Part shown: one piece after another, positions 45,308-64,000 of the stretch
Layout of the letters: every line of letters starts with the position of its first letter
How positions within the stretch are numbered: the stretch's first letter is position 1
Assembly (NCBI GenBank): GCA_022495995.1
Contig: JAFEMH010001288.1
Span: 248,001-312,000, forward strand
DNA: 64,000 bases
Source: Adenophora triphylla var. japonica
Taxonomy: Eukaryota > Streptophyta > Magnoliopsida > Asterales > Campanulaceae
Reading direction: 5' to 3'
Program-made: the position numbers and the translations under genes
Notes under the pieces: generated by a model
Told to the model about the DNA's origin: nothing
Database searches by the model: none
Seen by the model: the letters and a program-made list of their open reading frames with translations, nothing else

Positions 45308-48150
45308 ATGACGATCGGAGAGGAATTGAGCAGCAGCATCAAAGTGACCGGCATGCAATTCGGTTACGATGGCCGGAATCCGCTCTTTGTTGACTTCAAC
45401 CTTGAAGTTACTCCCGGATCTCGTTGCCTCCTTGTCGGCGCTAACGGATCTGGTACTTATATCAAATTTTCACTGAATTTTACTATTTTTGTAAATTCTT
45501 CACGTTTTATCCTGCTTGATTAATTTTTGTTGCATGTGATTTTGTCGAGTGGAAATTTATTGAAGCTGAATTTTGATCTGACTGAATTGGAGTATTGGAA
45601 ATTATGTTTAAATTTGTGCATGTCGACATTTTGAAAGAATTAAGGCTATGTAGGTTTGTCTGTGTGTTAATTTAAATTGGAAATCATTTGTAGTCAAAAT
45701 ACTGATGAGGAATGCTTAAGCTTCCAAAATTGAGACAATGTTCAAGATATTAAGACTAATTTGGTCAAAAGATCATCTCATCTCTTACTTCATTCTTGTG
45801 CGAACAATGAAGTGAAAATTGGAACTGGAATTCTTTGGTACAAATGTGGCGTAGTTCTGAGTATATGGTTGGCAGCTGCAGATCAACTGCTTTAAACTGA
45901 GCAGTAAACACAGGAGTAAGAGAAAACTTTTTCTGAAATTGAAAAAATGATGAAATCTGTTAATGGACAGTTTACACATGATCTGCTATCTTGGTTCGTT
46001 TGGTAGCTAGTTTATATGGTTGGTTGGAGATTCTAGGTGTAATGTAAACTCAAAGCTGTAGTATAGCAGGGAGTATTTCTTTCAGGAAGCCTATGAGGCT
46101 GACCACCAGATTATTTCTACAATTTATTGTTGTGTAGGGGGGGGGGAGTAGATAGTAGGGTTTAAGAAGGTTTCGCTTGGCTACGTACAAATTGTCTACA
46201 TTAGTTAGTAAGTAATAAAAATGGTTCCTTTTTGGGTAGATCGTAAACTAAGAAAAAGATTGTTGTTTAGAGACAAAGAAGGTATCAACCCGCTTATCAT
46301 CATAATCTCAACGGCAGGAACAATGACTCCACAGTGTTCAAAACAAGAAACCATCTTGAGAAATGGGGACAAAAAGTTCTCTTTTAATGTGGTCTTGTAC
46401 GAATTTTTAATCTTTCAGCCAAGAAAGGACTCATGCAGTTTTTGTACAGGAAAGACCACCTTGCTGAAGATTTTAGCGGGGAAGCATATGGTTGGTGGGC
46501 GAGATGTTGTACGGGTGTTAAACCGCTCATCATTTCATGACACACAGCTGGTTTGTAGCGGTGAACTGTCCTATTTGGGGGGATCATGGAGTAAAACCGT
46601 TGGCTCCGCTGTGAGTTTTTCTACCATGCTCTGATTTCTACCGTTTTAGCATTTTTCACGTGGCGTAATGTATTATTTGCACAAGTGTGTTGCTGGCTTC
46701 TAGGTTTTACTTAAACTGTATGGAAATTGAAATAACACAACAATATGTCTCTGTTGTGGAAGGGGTTATTTGTTTTGTTGTACTCTGCAGGAGGGGTTCA
46801 AGGATTGATTTGATCAAGGTTTCTTACTTGGCACGGATGTTTCCTTAAGTAGCATGCATATCCATGTCTAATGTTTAGTGTCTATTGAAATAATACTGTC
46901 TTGTTACAAATTTTCAGGGAGAGATTCCGCTTCAGGGAGACTTCTCTGCGGAGCATATGATCTTTGGAGGTGCGTAAAGCTTACCTGCTATACCTACTAT
47001 GTAATGGCAACTACATGAATAGGTTTGATGTGCTAGGCTAGCCCAGTTTCCATCCCATATAGATTTATGTGCTTTTGTGCACTATCTTTTGTGATTGAAG
47101 TTGGTTATGGATAAAAGCAGTAGTATTATACTTCATTCATAAAAAAATAATTCATCCTGTATTGCATTTGTATATGTTTTCCGTTTAGTTCCAGCAAGAT
47201 TTCCTCAGTATTCTGTAAGCACGTTTCTCCTTGCTATCAAGTCGAATCTCATAGTAACCATGTTTGTGTTCTTGTCTTGTACAGTTGAAGGAACTGATCC
47301 TGCCAGAAGAGAGAAGTTGATTGACTTGCTTGACATTGATCTGCAGTGGCGGATGCACAAGGTTTCTGATGGTCAGAGACGTAGAGTACAGATCTGCATG
47401 GGGCTCCTCCATCCGTTTAAGGCAATTTTTGTTATGACTCAGGATTTAAATATTTCTGAACGATGCGTGTGTGTGTGTGTGCATATGTATGCTATCTTTT
47501 AATGTGCATGATTGCACGAGATCTGATTTATTGATCCTGTTTATGTCTTAGATATGGTCCTATGGATCCAGAATCACCTCTCATGCCTTATTTGTAGTCA
47601 TAAAGTTTTTATCTCGCTTTACCCTATTTTCTTATTTATTTGGCCCAGGAGATTTGAGTATATATTGTATATGCTGACAGTTTTTCCTGTTTGTATGGCT
47701 TTATTGTTTATCTAGAAGAAAGCATGGCAATGCTTTTACTGAAAAAAATGAAATATTAGGCGTTACTGTTATTTCTTACATCACTGTTTCTTGTACAGTT
47801 TTACTTCTTTAGCTTTCTTGTCAACCTACTCTTAAAAGGTGCTCTCTGTTTTGAGACATTGCATTTAGGTAGTCCTATCTATCTGCTCAAGCGTTTTAAA
47901 TGAACGTTGCTACAATAAACTTAAAACGAGGAGAACTAATTTAATCTGTGAATTAAGATTCTTAGAAATTTCTGAAAATGGTTTTAACTTTCAGACATGA
48001 ACTTAGTCATGTGATTGGAGTGCTATCTTTATTAATACTACGTCAGAATTATTCAGGTTCTTCTGCTAGACGAGGTTACCGTTGATTTGGATGTTGTCGC
48101 AAGGATGGATTTACTGGAGTTCTTTAAGGAAGAGTGTGAGGTAACAAGTT

Positions 48151-48195
<45 letters not shown>

Positions 48196-49403
48196 GTCTT
48201 CCCAGTTAGAAATTTATTTGGTTACTGAGTACCGAGGATACTGTGGAATGCCATCTTGAAGTGCCATATTCTTTCGTAAAAGATAGGCATGTCATGCGAT
48301 CTTACCGGTCTTTCGATTAATCGTAGTGAAGATGGGATATATGTCTAGTACTAGCATATTAAATTACCATATCTACCACATTCTGAATGAGATGCATCAG
48401 ATGGATTTTGTGGGACCATTTAGTTTTCTCTATAAATGTTGAGAAAGGCATAGATTATTGCCGTGATATATACTCCATCCATTTCAAAAGGATAGTCCAT
48501 TTTTGACAGTTGTTAGGCAACCTGACTAGACTTTAACCAAATATTTGGTGACATTTACATTTTATGTTATGAAATTTGAAAATTTGTAATCCATAATTTT
48601 CTTGATACTTTCAAAGATATTGAAATTTGCCTAAAACACACTCTGTATTAAATGCATGCTGTTTACTACTCCGTCTGTCCCGTAATGCTAGTCCCATTCG
48701 ACTATTCAAACATTTTGACGAGCTATTTTCATTTACATCACTAACCTTAATGAGTTTAATCATTACTCCAGTTCTTCCTTTTCTTCCTTGGTTGGCTCTC
48801 AATTCTCATCCATCTCCTCTTCCTTGGTTGTTGGTAGATTTGGAAGTTCATTGATTTTAACCTAACAATTTTTGAAAGGGGAATATCTTTTTGGGACAAA
48901 CAAAAAGGGCAAATGGGAACATCTTTATGGGACGGAGGGAGTACATGCTATTTGTTAGTGTCCTAGGCTGAGTTTTCAAATGAGAGGCAATATTTTCTTG
49001 AGATGGATGGGGTATTTGATTTAGAACTTAGAGGTCAATATATCTGCAGTTGCTTGCCCATGTATCTTAAATTCTGTCTAACAATTTTCCTTGCTGCTTA
49101 ATGTTTCTTTAGAGGGGAGCAACGATTGTGTATGCTACACATATTTTCGATGGACTGGAGACATGGGCAACAGATCTTGCTTACATAGTAGATGGGGAGT
49201 TGAAGAAAACTGAGAAGTTATCTGAGCTTGCCGAATTAAAGGAGTCCTCCAATCTGCTTTCGGTTGTGGAGACTTGGCTTCGTGCTCAGGCCAATGCTCC
49301 AAAAAAGAAAACCATCATCAATGCTCCGCCCCCAGTCAAGCGGACTTCTGCTTTTGACAATTCCCCTTTCAGGTCATCCAGGCACATGGCATATTATCGC
49401 TGA
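45308..49403 (+). CDS. Soluble ABC-domain ATPase, ABCI19/20/21 type
   Basis: Non-intrinsic ABC protein with one nucleotide-binding domain and no membrane segment. The Arabidopsis relatives ABCI19, 20 and 21 act at the ER and modulate cytokinin response. Six exons: 45308-45452, 46450-46610, 46918-46969, 47285-47421, 48057-48140, 49113-49403; 870 bp, 289 aa. Walker A is GANGSGKT (44-51), split by intron 1. The signature is VSDGQRRR (146-153), a variant of LSGGQ. Walker B is VLLLDE (166-171). The D-loop region VTVDLD and H-loop THIFDG (H203) follow. The C-terminal tail is basic and ends RHMAYYR. Intron 4 starts with GC (AAG/GCAATT): this keeps the conserved HPFK-VLLLDEV join, whereas the nearest GT would add residues. 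Upstream lie a G-box and a TATA box. It looks intact. Confidence 0.93.
48151..48192 (+). repeat. CT dinucleotide microsatellite in ABCI intron 5
   Basis: About twenty CT units directly after the exon 5 donor (GAG/GTAACAAG). Confidence 0.9.
48667..48943. mobile_element. Stowaway-type MITE in ABCI intron 5
   Basis: Left TA then CTCCGTCTGTCCCGTAATG; right TTATGGGACGGAGGGAG then TA. The interior differs from the GAGAGAATG type and matches the truncated copy at 30110-30370. A lone MITE-like tip also occurs at about 48476. Confidence 0.82.
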
Positions 49404-49758
49404 ACTCTTTCTCGCTCTGGTCAACTTTATTATCTGAAAAACCGCCCAATGTGGCTCGATGGTTGAAAATAAATTAAGAAGAAGGAAATTTGAGGTGTTA
49501 GTTGAAAAGTGTTGATTTGATCTACCCTACCCTTTATCTTTTCTCTCTCATTTCTGCTTTCAATGTTTTTTAAATGTGATGTGAGAATGTGGATCCCTAA
49601 AGGAGATGCACTGTTGCTTTCATGGGTTTTCTAGGTAGAACTGCGCTTTTTCAGTTTTCACTCTTTGGAATGTATTGTCATGTTTCTATTAATGAAAGGA
49701 ACCAGGAACATGAGAAGGGGTTTGGGTTTCTCTGTGTTGTCGTGTTTGGACAGTGGAA

Positions 49759-50091
49759 ATGTGCGAGGGTGTGATGTCGTACGACATAACAGTTCGTCAT
49801 GATTTAGATGGTGAAAATCAAGCTCCAATTAAATGGATGGCCTCGGTAGAGGGTTGTGTTCATTTTGTCCCTAAATTATGTCCAACTACCATTACCATGG
49901 ACTGCCAAGCATTCCTTATGTGGGCAGATGCCTTAGACTCCATATCCATAGAAGGTCCTTTATTTTTTCTTGCCCAACTAAAACAACGTGCCTTTCTTGA
50001 AGGTGAAGGTGATGTTTCTCCCACTCCTAAGACAACTACTCCATCTACAGCGACGTCATCCAATGGGTGTCAATTTCATGGGGGTGGGTAA
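49759..50091 (+). other. Unrecognised 110-codon reading frame
   Basis: An open frame from ATG to TAA with a mixed, non-low-complexity composition (MEMCEGVMSYD-like start, cysteines near VEGCVHFVPKLC). I do not recognise a family. It lacks obvious partner exons, and the same interval is partly open on the other strand (49860-50063). It could be a captured gene fragment, a lineage-specific exon or chance. Confidence 0.2.
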
Positions 50092-50503
50092 GAAGTCGAC
50101 CATGGAAGGTTGCTTGACTTGTAGAGTCCTTGGAGGGTTCTTCAAGGCACAGTCTGTTCTCTGCACTCACTCCAACGGATAATCTTTCCTTTGTTCTTTA
50201 CTCGGCCTTGGCTCGTTAGATATGTTGACACAGTGACTGCCCATTAGTTCACTTGTAAGATTTGCCGGCAAATCTAGTAGATTATATTGAACATTTAACA
50301 ATAGTCCGACACAAGATTTTTTTTTTTTTTTTAATTATACGTTAATTTTTATGTGATTTCATTTGTTTAAACAAATTATTCTCTTTTATTGCCGACTTAG
50401 GTAGGAATCATCACTAAATAAGTACATTTCGAGATATGCATGCACGTCTTCATGGAAATGCATAAATGGTCAACTTCCATGTGGGGGGTTTTGATGTCCT
50501 GAA

Positions 50504-50536
<33 letters not shown>

Positions 50537-51442
50537 AAGTGCTTTTTGTGGGTTAAAATAGAAGTTGGGAAAATAAGGATGGATGGATATAAACAATAAA
50601 AATACCATTTGAAAATTAAAACTTAAATAGTGGGATTTGAGATACGTGCGATTGAACCGCATAACAGTTTTACTGAGGTGGAGTATGCTGATTGCACGCG
50701 AGCTCATCAAACAGATAGGAAAATATGAGTCGAGTGAGTGAATGATCAAAATATCATTAATGAAAAACAAAAATGAAAGTCGTTGCAGGAACAACAAGTT
50801 CGTGAGTACTGCGGTGCAGTTGAACCGAAAAACACCCGATCTTAAACAAACAGTGAAGTCACATGCAAAAAAAGTTTCTTATAATTAAAGCGTTGAAATC
50901 AGTGATTGCTTTTAGACTTGAGAGCTAGGATTCTAGGAACATGGCTATGGCATCTTTCCATATGATTTGTTGAATGATGTTCAATTTATTTGAATATTGA
51001 AAAGCATGGAAATAAGGTTTTTTTTTTTTTAATGAAAATATAATAATCATTGTATTTTTATGGTTTGTCCGAAAATAGAAAATAGGTGTTACATTTAATA
51101 AAGAAAATATTGCAATTATATAACACATAGTACTGTTTATTGAAAAATTACAAAAAAATAAGAAGAAAAGCACTATGCTAGCTTTTATATTCAAGTTATA
51201 GGATCACCGAAATTTTAGTTGATTCCACTTTGGTTTCAAAAAGAACAATAAAATGATTCACTTTGTAATTTGTGGACCAAATAAATTACGCTCCATCTTA
51301 TAATTTGCTAATACTTTTAATAAATATACCTCACTTGTATTATATTTGTATAGTATGAAATTGCATCAATTTTTTTTTAATTATAAACAACACAATATTT
51401 TATTTAAAAAATTATGAAAATTATTAAAGAACAAGTAATATT

Positions 51443-51610
51443 ATCTCCGTCTATAAATGAATGTTCAAATTTCATTTAAGAAAAATTATGTAAATGCTCA
51501 CTTTTAGATGATTAAATGATAAATATTCATTTTTTAAATAACAGTTTTGCAAAAAAAAATATCAATTTCGTTTTTCTTCAAATTACATTCATTTATGGAT
51601 GCAAGGAGTA
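51443..51610. mobile_element. Decayed short Stowaway-type MITE
   Basis: TA then TCTCCGTCTATAAATGAATG at the left; CATTCATTTATGGATGCAAG then GAGTA at the right. The arms are complementary for about 20 bp with mismatches. Confidence 0.6.
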
Positions 51611-52077
51611 CTAATTCAATTTTCTTAAAACCAAAAAATAATAATAAAAAATTATCTTGGATCTAAGTTTAATAAACAAAATGAAAAGGTATACTCCCCC
51701 TCCCCTCCCCTCCCCGGTCCTATTTGGATTAAATCATTTTCTCGATTTGAATATTTCACTCGAATAGGACAATTCATAAATAAAAACATTTTATTTATTG
51801 AGACTTATTTTCAATATAACAACAACTATATCCCCTTATTATTTTCTACTCCACTTTTTAATATTTTTCATTAATTTCTGCTCTCTATTTAAAATTTTAT
51901 TTTGAGTACGGCGGAGAGAATAAATAAAAGGAGGAGGAGGAGGTGTGAGAAAAAAACACAGAAAACAAGGTGAGTGAGAAAGAGGGAATCATGCGAACGA
52001 CGAGTGTGACTGTGAGAGAAGAAGGAATATGAGAGAGAAAGAGATGCAACACAAAGCAGAAGCAACTCAACTCGGCT

Positions 52078-52078
52078 T

Positions 52079-52109
<31 letters not shown>
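52078..52109 (+). repeat. CTT microsatellite near the NDR kinase promoter
   Basis: About ten CTT units just upstream of the TATA-like sequence; a pyrimidine-rich core-promoter tract typical of plants. Confidence 0.85.
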
Positions 52110-52175
52110 TAGCCATTTACAACCTACCGAAAATGGCGGTCTAACTCTTCCATTCCACCCCGATAATTCCTATAC

Positions 52176-52184
52176 ATATATAAA
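52176..52184 (+). promoter_or_regulatory. TATA box of the NDR kinase gene
   Basis: CATATATAAATCAC matches the plant TATA consensus. A leader of roughly 45 nt would follow, then a probable leader intron (donor CTCG/GTACTT at 52254, acceptor TTATTCAG ending 52629) before the ATG at 52726. Confidence 0.55.
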
Positions 52185-52725
52185 TCACTCTCTGTATAGT
52201 TACCTCTTGATCCATCAATCCAATTCCTCCATCTGACAACAGATAATTTCTCGGTACTTCAATCCTCCGTCCCATTTTTTTTTTGTGTATTTTTCTCTTT
52301 CTAATTAATGATTTGATTTTATTTAGTTAATATGAATTTGTGTTTTCATCGATTTGAAATCTATGCTGATATGAAATTTATAGAAATGTAATAGTGATTT
52401 TGGATTTATATTGAATGCATTTCAATCCTGGAGTTTTTGATAATTTCAGTATGAATTTTTGTTCTCGTCAAGGATATGAAATCTATGGTGCGCTGATATC
52501 AAATTTATTGAATGTATTGCAATGCTCAAGTGTCTGATGATTTTGAGCCTGTTTCATTTGATTATATTTGCTGATTTTGTGAATGTGTTTGATGATTGAT
52601 CCGTTTGAATTTTTGATTGTATTATTCAGTTTATGATTGGGAAATGATTCAAATGTGTTGATATTGTGGAGGGGGCAATGATTGTGAAGAGGTGATTTTA
52701 TCTCCCTTGTGGTGAGGGAAAATTG

Positions 52726-61207
<8,482 letters not shown>

Positions 61208-61450
61208 GCATCTGAAAACCACAATAATAAGTCCCTCTAACAACTCTTCTTCTCATCTTCTTTGACGATACCTGATGGGCAAGGCGCTCCTGCACATTGC
61301 ATCATTCAAAATTAAATGACTTTCTGGGTGAATATATAAATATATATGTAAATTTATATATATATATATATATAAATATATATGTAAATTTATATATATG
61401 TATATATATATATATACATATATATAGTATGTTGGTGACTCACGCCCACC
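61208..61450 (+). other. Probable 3' untranslated region of the NDR kinase gene, with TA repeats
   Basis: After the TAA the sequence holds a long TA-rich run (61335-61428) built of two similar AAATATATATGTAAATTTATA units. Poly-T of about 33 nt follows at 61573. The true mRNA end cannot be read from sequence alone. Confidence 0.45.
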
Positions 61451-61576
61451 CAACCGTTGGTTGCTTTGGTTAGTCTAGTTCTACATGGGGCTTCAAATCT
61501 GATATTGAAGGCCTGAGAATGATGTGTTTTGGAGCTACTAGTTGGCTTCCAAACAGCCCGGAGCAGAGATGGAGCG

Positions 61577-61608
<32 letters not shown>

Positions 61609-62264
61609 TTGCCATCCAAATCAAACAGAGATGCCTTACTAACTTCTTGATATATTTTTTACTCTTTTTTCCCGACGTCCAAAATAACTAGACTTCATTG
61701 TACAAAAGCGAAAAATATATTGTTACGACAGTTGTCTAATTTTGTTGAGCGTCTTCTGGAGAGAAGGATTTGTCTTTTTTAATGTTGTTATAATTCATCA
61801 TCTACCATTAGGATTGTGAAAGATATCTCCATGCTTGGACTGACTTTTGCTTGAGCTTAGCTTGTTCATATTCTATGATCCCAAGGTAAATGCCGATAAT
61901 GAACTTTCATGGCTCTTGCTTTTGTCAGAAATTATTCGTCTAATTCCAAGAGCATGAAATTTTTTCAGTCATTTAATTTGGGACAGAGTGAGTCATTTAA
62001 TTTGGGATGGAGTGAGTACAAAACAATAGTCTTGGACAGTAGTTTCCATCCCATAAAATTTATTTATTCTTACAAAATTTCAAAACAAAAGTTTGGAATT
62101 AAGGCTGTGAACATGCCAAATCGTTTTCATGGGAAGTTGTTCGGAGTGCTTGATCACATTTATATGAACGCCATTTGTCAATGCACGATGCTCTTAAGTC
62201 TTAAGTAATGTCACAATCATTTATCAAAGGGTTGTGGTACCCGATATCTTGAGCACCAGGTTAA

Positions 62265-62402
62265 ACTATTTTTGTCGTAAAGGTTTTGGGTTCAGCACCC
62301 TATGATTGAGCAGATTTAAGTATTTTCGTCATATAGAGATCTTGAGTTCGATACCTCTACATATTTTCGTCATATAGAAATCTTGTGTTCGATATCTCTA
62401 CT
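62265..62402 (+). repeat. Three copies of a 40-bp direct repeat
   Basis: Units of the form ATTTTCGTCATATAGAGATC followed by TTGAGTTCGATACCTCTAC occur twice closely and once more diverged. The GTTCGATACC word resembles a pol III B box, so a SINE relic is possible. Confidence 0.6.
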
Positions 62403-62994
62403 GTCCAGAATTGATTAGATGGTTAGAATTTTTTTTATCTTTTTTGAAAATAGGTATGGTACGGTAAGTCGCGTTTATCCTAAGGATCAGAGCATTTGGG
62501 AATATCTATATATTTTGAGACTCATAAAATAATCAAAATAAAATGCCCAAAATCATGGTTGTTCTTTTTCATACTCCCTCCAGCCGTAGGATGTCAATAA
62601 TACCGTTTTTTTCTCCGTTTCAAAATAAATATTAAAAAAAATTAAATTTAATTAGAAGTATTTTTATCATTTATTTTGGCGGGACCCAGGAAGTAAATGT
62701 TTAGAAAAACGTTGGCCTAGCTACTAATTTCTGCTGGCATGATTTATCTTTAGCTTTGCTATGGGAAAAGAAAAGAATGAAATTGGTACCTGCAACAAAA
62801 CAATGCTTAAGTCATTAACGGCCATACTTAATTCGTCATTTCTGTTGTCCTCCTCACTCACCGCTCTATAGGTTTTATATAATCCTTCCATAAAAATCGT
62901 AAAATTTAAGATTTTTAATTTGCCTTTGTATATGTATATTTATTATAGTGGTATTATAAAAAATGAGTTTTTTTTCTAACATTAATGAAAAATC

Positions 62995-63385
62995 ATTTTT
63001 ACACTGACGCTTAATAATACATGCACTGTAACTCTTTACACTGACACTTTTTTATACTAACAATGTCACTTTTTTACCTTACACTGACACTTTTTTATAC
63101 TGACACTTAATAATACATATACTGACACTCTTCACACTAGCATTTGTTTACACTAATACTAACACTTTTTAACACTAATACTGACACTTTTTTACACTGG
63201 CACTTAATAATACATACACTGGCAATTTTTACACTAGCCTAGCACTCTTTACACTGATATGAGACTCTTTACATTGACACTTTGTTACACTAATACTGGT
63301 ATTTTATTACACTAACACTGACACTTTTTTACACTAACACTGACACTTAATAATACATGCACTGACACTCTTTACACTGATATTA
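62995..63385 (+). repeat. Irregular ACACTGACACTT tandem array
   Basis: About 25 variants of ACACTGACACTT, ACACTAACACTG and CTTAATAATACATGCACTG follow each other. A longer period that includes TTAATAATACATGCACTGAC recurs four times (about 63010, 63106, 63205, 63347). It is minisatellite-like, without unique spacers. Confidence 0.8.
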
Positions 63386-64000
63386 TGAGACACCGAGATC
63401 ATTCTACAAATCATTTAATTTAATTATTCAATACAGGAAGATGGAGTGAATAGTTTCCCAACATTAGGTAGGAGAATTTAGACTTAGATATCAGTGTATA
63501 TTAGTATATTGATAATGTCTCATTCCAATACTATATAATTGCATTTTGAACTGTCATTTTGGTTTAACAAATGTTGCAGGTAGATCACTCTTCACCACAA
63601 CCAATAAAATACAAAATTAATCACATCAACATAGAGTAAGACTTAGCACATAAAATCACAACAAACCACATTATTTTATTGGTATTCAATCAAGCATTTA
63701 ATTTCTTGTAGAAGAAATAAATATTTAAAATAGGGCAAAATATAAATAAGGATACAAATTATACTGGTGTTATGTTAGCATTGCATAGTCCAATGTTCAA
63801 TTTTTGGCGATTTAAGGGTTTAAACTTACCAAAAGTTGGTATAACGACGGAATCGTTAGAAATCGCCATTAAATAATGAAAATTTAGGGTATGAAGTTAT
63901 CAACTATTAGTAAATAAAGGTCTAAAGTTATCGATTTTTAGCAAATAAGGGGTTGGTTAACGACAATTTTTAACGGTTCCGTTAAAAAACCTTAAATACA

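Larger units (their letters stand above)
49404..52170. other. Spacer between ABCI and NDR kinase genes
   Basis: The first 350 bp are likely the ABCI 3' untranslated region. It then holds one unrecognised frame (49759-50091), an AAAT tetranucleotide run (50502-50535), a decayed MITE (51443-51610) and AT-rich DNA. Confidence 0.5.
61451..64000. other. Intergenic, repeat-bearing, no gene seen
   Basis: It contains a duplicated MITE-like tip (GGGACAGAGTGAGT / GGGATGGAGTGAGT, 61980-62020), a short direct-repeat set (62265-62402), a partial MITE tip (62572) and an irregular ACACTGACACTT array. Terminal DNA from about 63790 has AACGGTTCCGTTA-like words at its edge and may be part of a fold-back element running out of the window. 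Confidence 0.5.

Noticed and set aside
62995..63385. CRISPR-like alternation of repeats
   Set aside because: The repeats are directly adjacent variants without unique equal-length spacers, in a plant nuclear context.

Overview
The window is nuclear DNA from a flowering plant. It holds five intron-rich housekeeping genes whose reconstructed proteins resemble the Arabidopsis orthologues over their whole length. AT-rich intergenic DNA between them is packed with short non-autonomous transposons (Stowaway-type, hAT, Mutator-like and Harbinger-like MITEs, mini-Helitrons, SINE and LINE remnants). Nothing is prokaryotic or viral. A eudicot is clear from the proteins and repeats. An asterid, perhaps Lamiales, is only a guess, partly from an Au-like SINE fragment. 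Gene models were built by hand from reading frames and splice sites; similarity statements rest on recalled protein families, not on a search.

Layout. Bases 1-17,000 contain no recognisable gene. Bases 1-5,560 are a mosaic of repeated AT-rich modules, GC-rich GGCCAAGG blocks and a long ATT microsatellite. Bases 5,600-16,900 carry a Mutator-like MITE, three hAT elements with perfect 8-bp target duplications, SINE-like sequences and a dead LINE. Then come: RPN2 / ribophorin II (minus, 17,129-25,170, 19 exons, 692 aa); a NECAP-like endocytic protein (plus, 27,659-32,636, 3 exons, 281 aa); a CSB/ERCC6-type DNA-repair ATPase, CHR8 (minus, 33,925-40,834, 7 coding exons, 1217 aa); a soluble ABC protein of the ABCI19/20/21 type (plus, 45,308-49,403, 6 exons, 289 aa); and an NDR-type AGC kinase (plus, 52,726-61,207, 13 coding exons, 543 aa). 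Bases 61,450-64,000 are repeat-rich with no gene seen.

Arrangement. RPN2/NECAP and CHR8/ABCI are divergent pairs whose spacers (2.5 and 4.5 kb) are largely filled with transposons; NECAP and CHR8 converge. The five genes act in unrelated processes: ER N-glycosylation, clathrin-coat trafficking, transcription-coupled repair, an ER-associated ABC protein and a growth/polarity kinase. There is no sign of a gene cluster or a novel defence or biosynthetic system.

Most notable: (1) many CTCCCTCCGTCCC-ended MITEs share tips and interior but carry an element-specific segment that recurs, matched, at about three positions within one element; (2) perfect or near-perfect target duplications delimit several hAT and Mutator-like elements; (3) a Helitron sits inside a Stowaway-type element; (4) the ABCI gene needs a GC-AG intron; (5) a G-box lies upstream of that gene.
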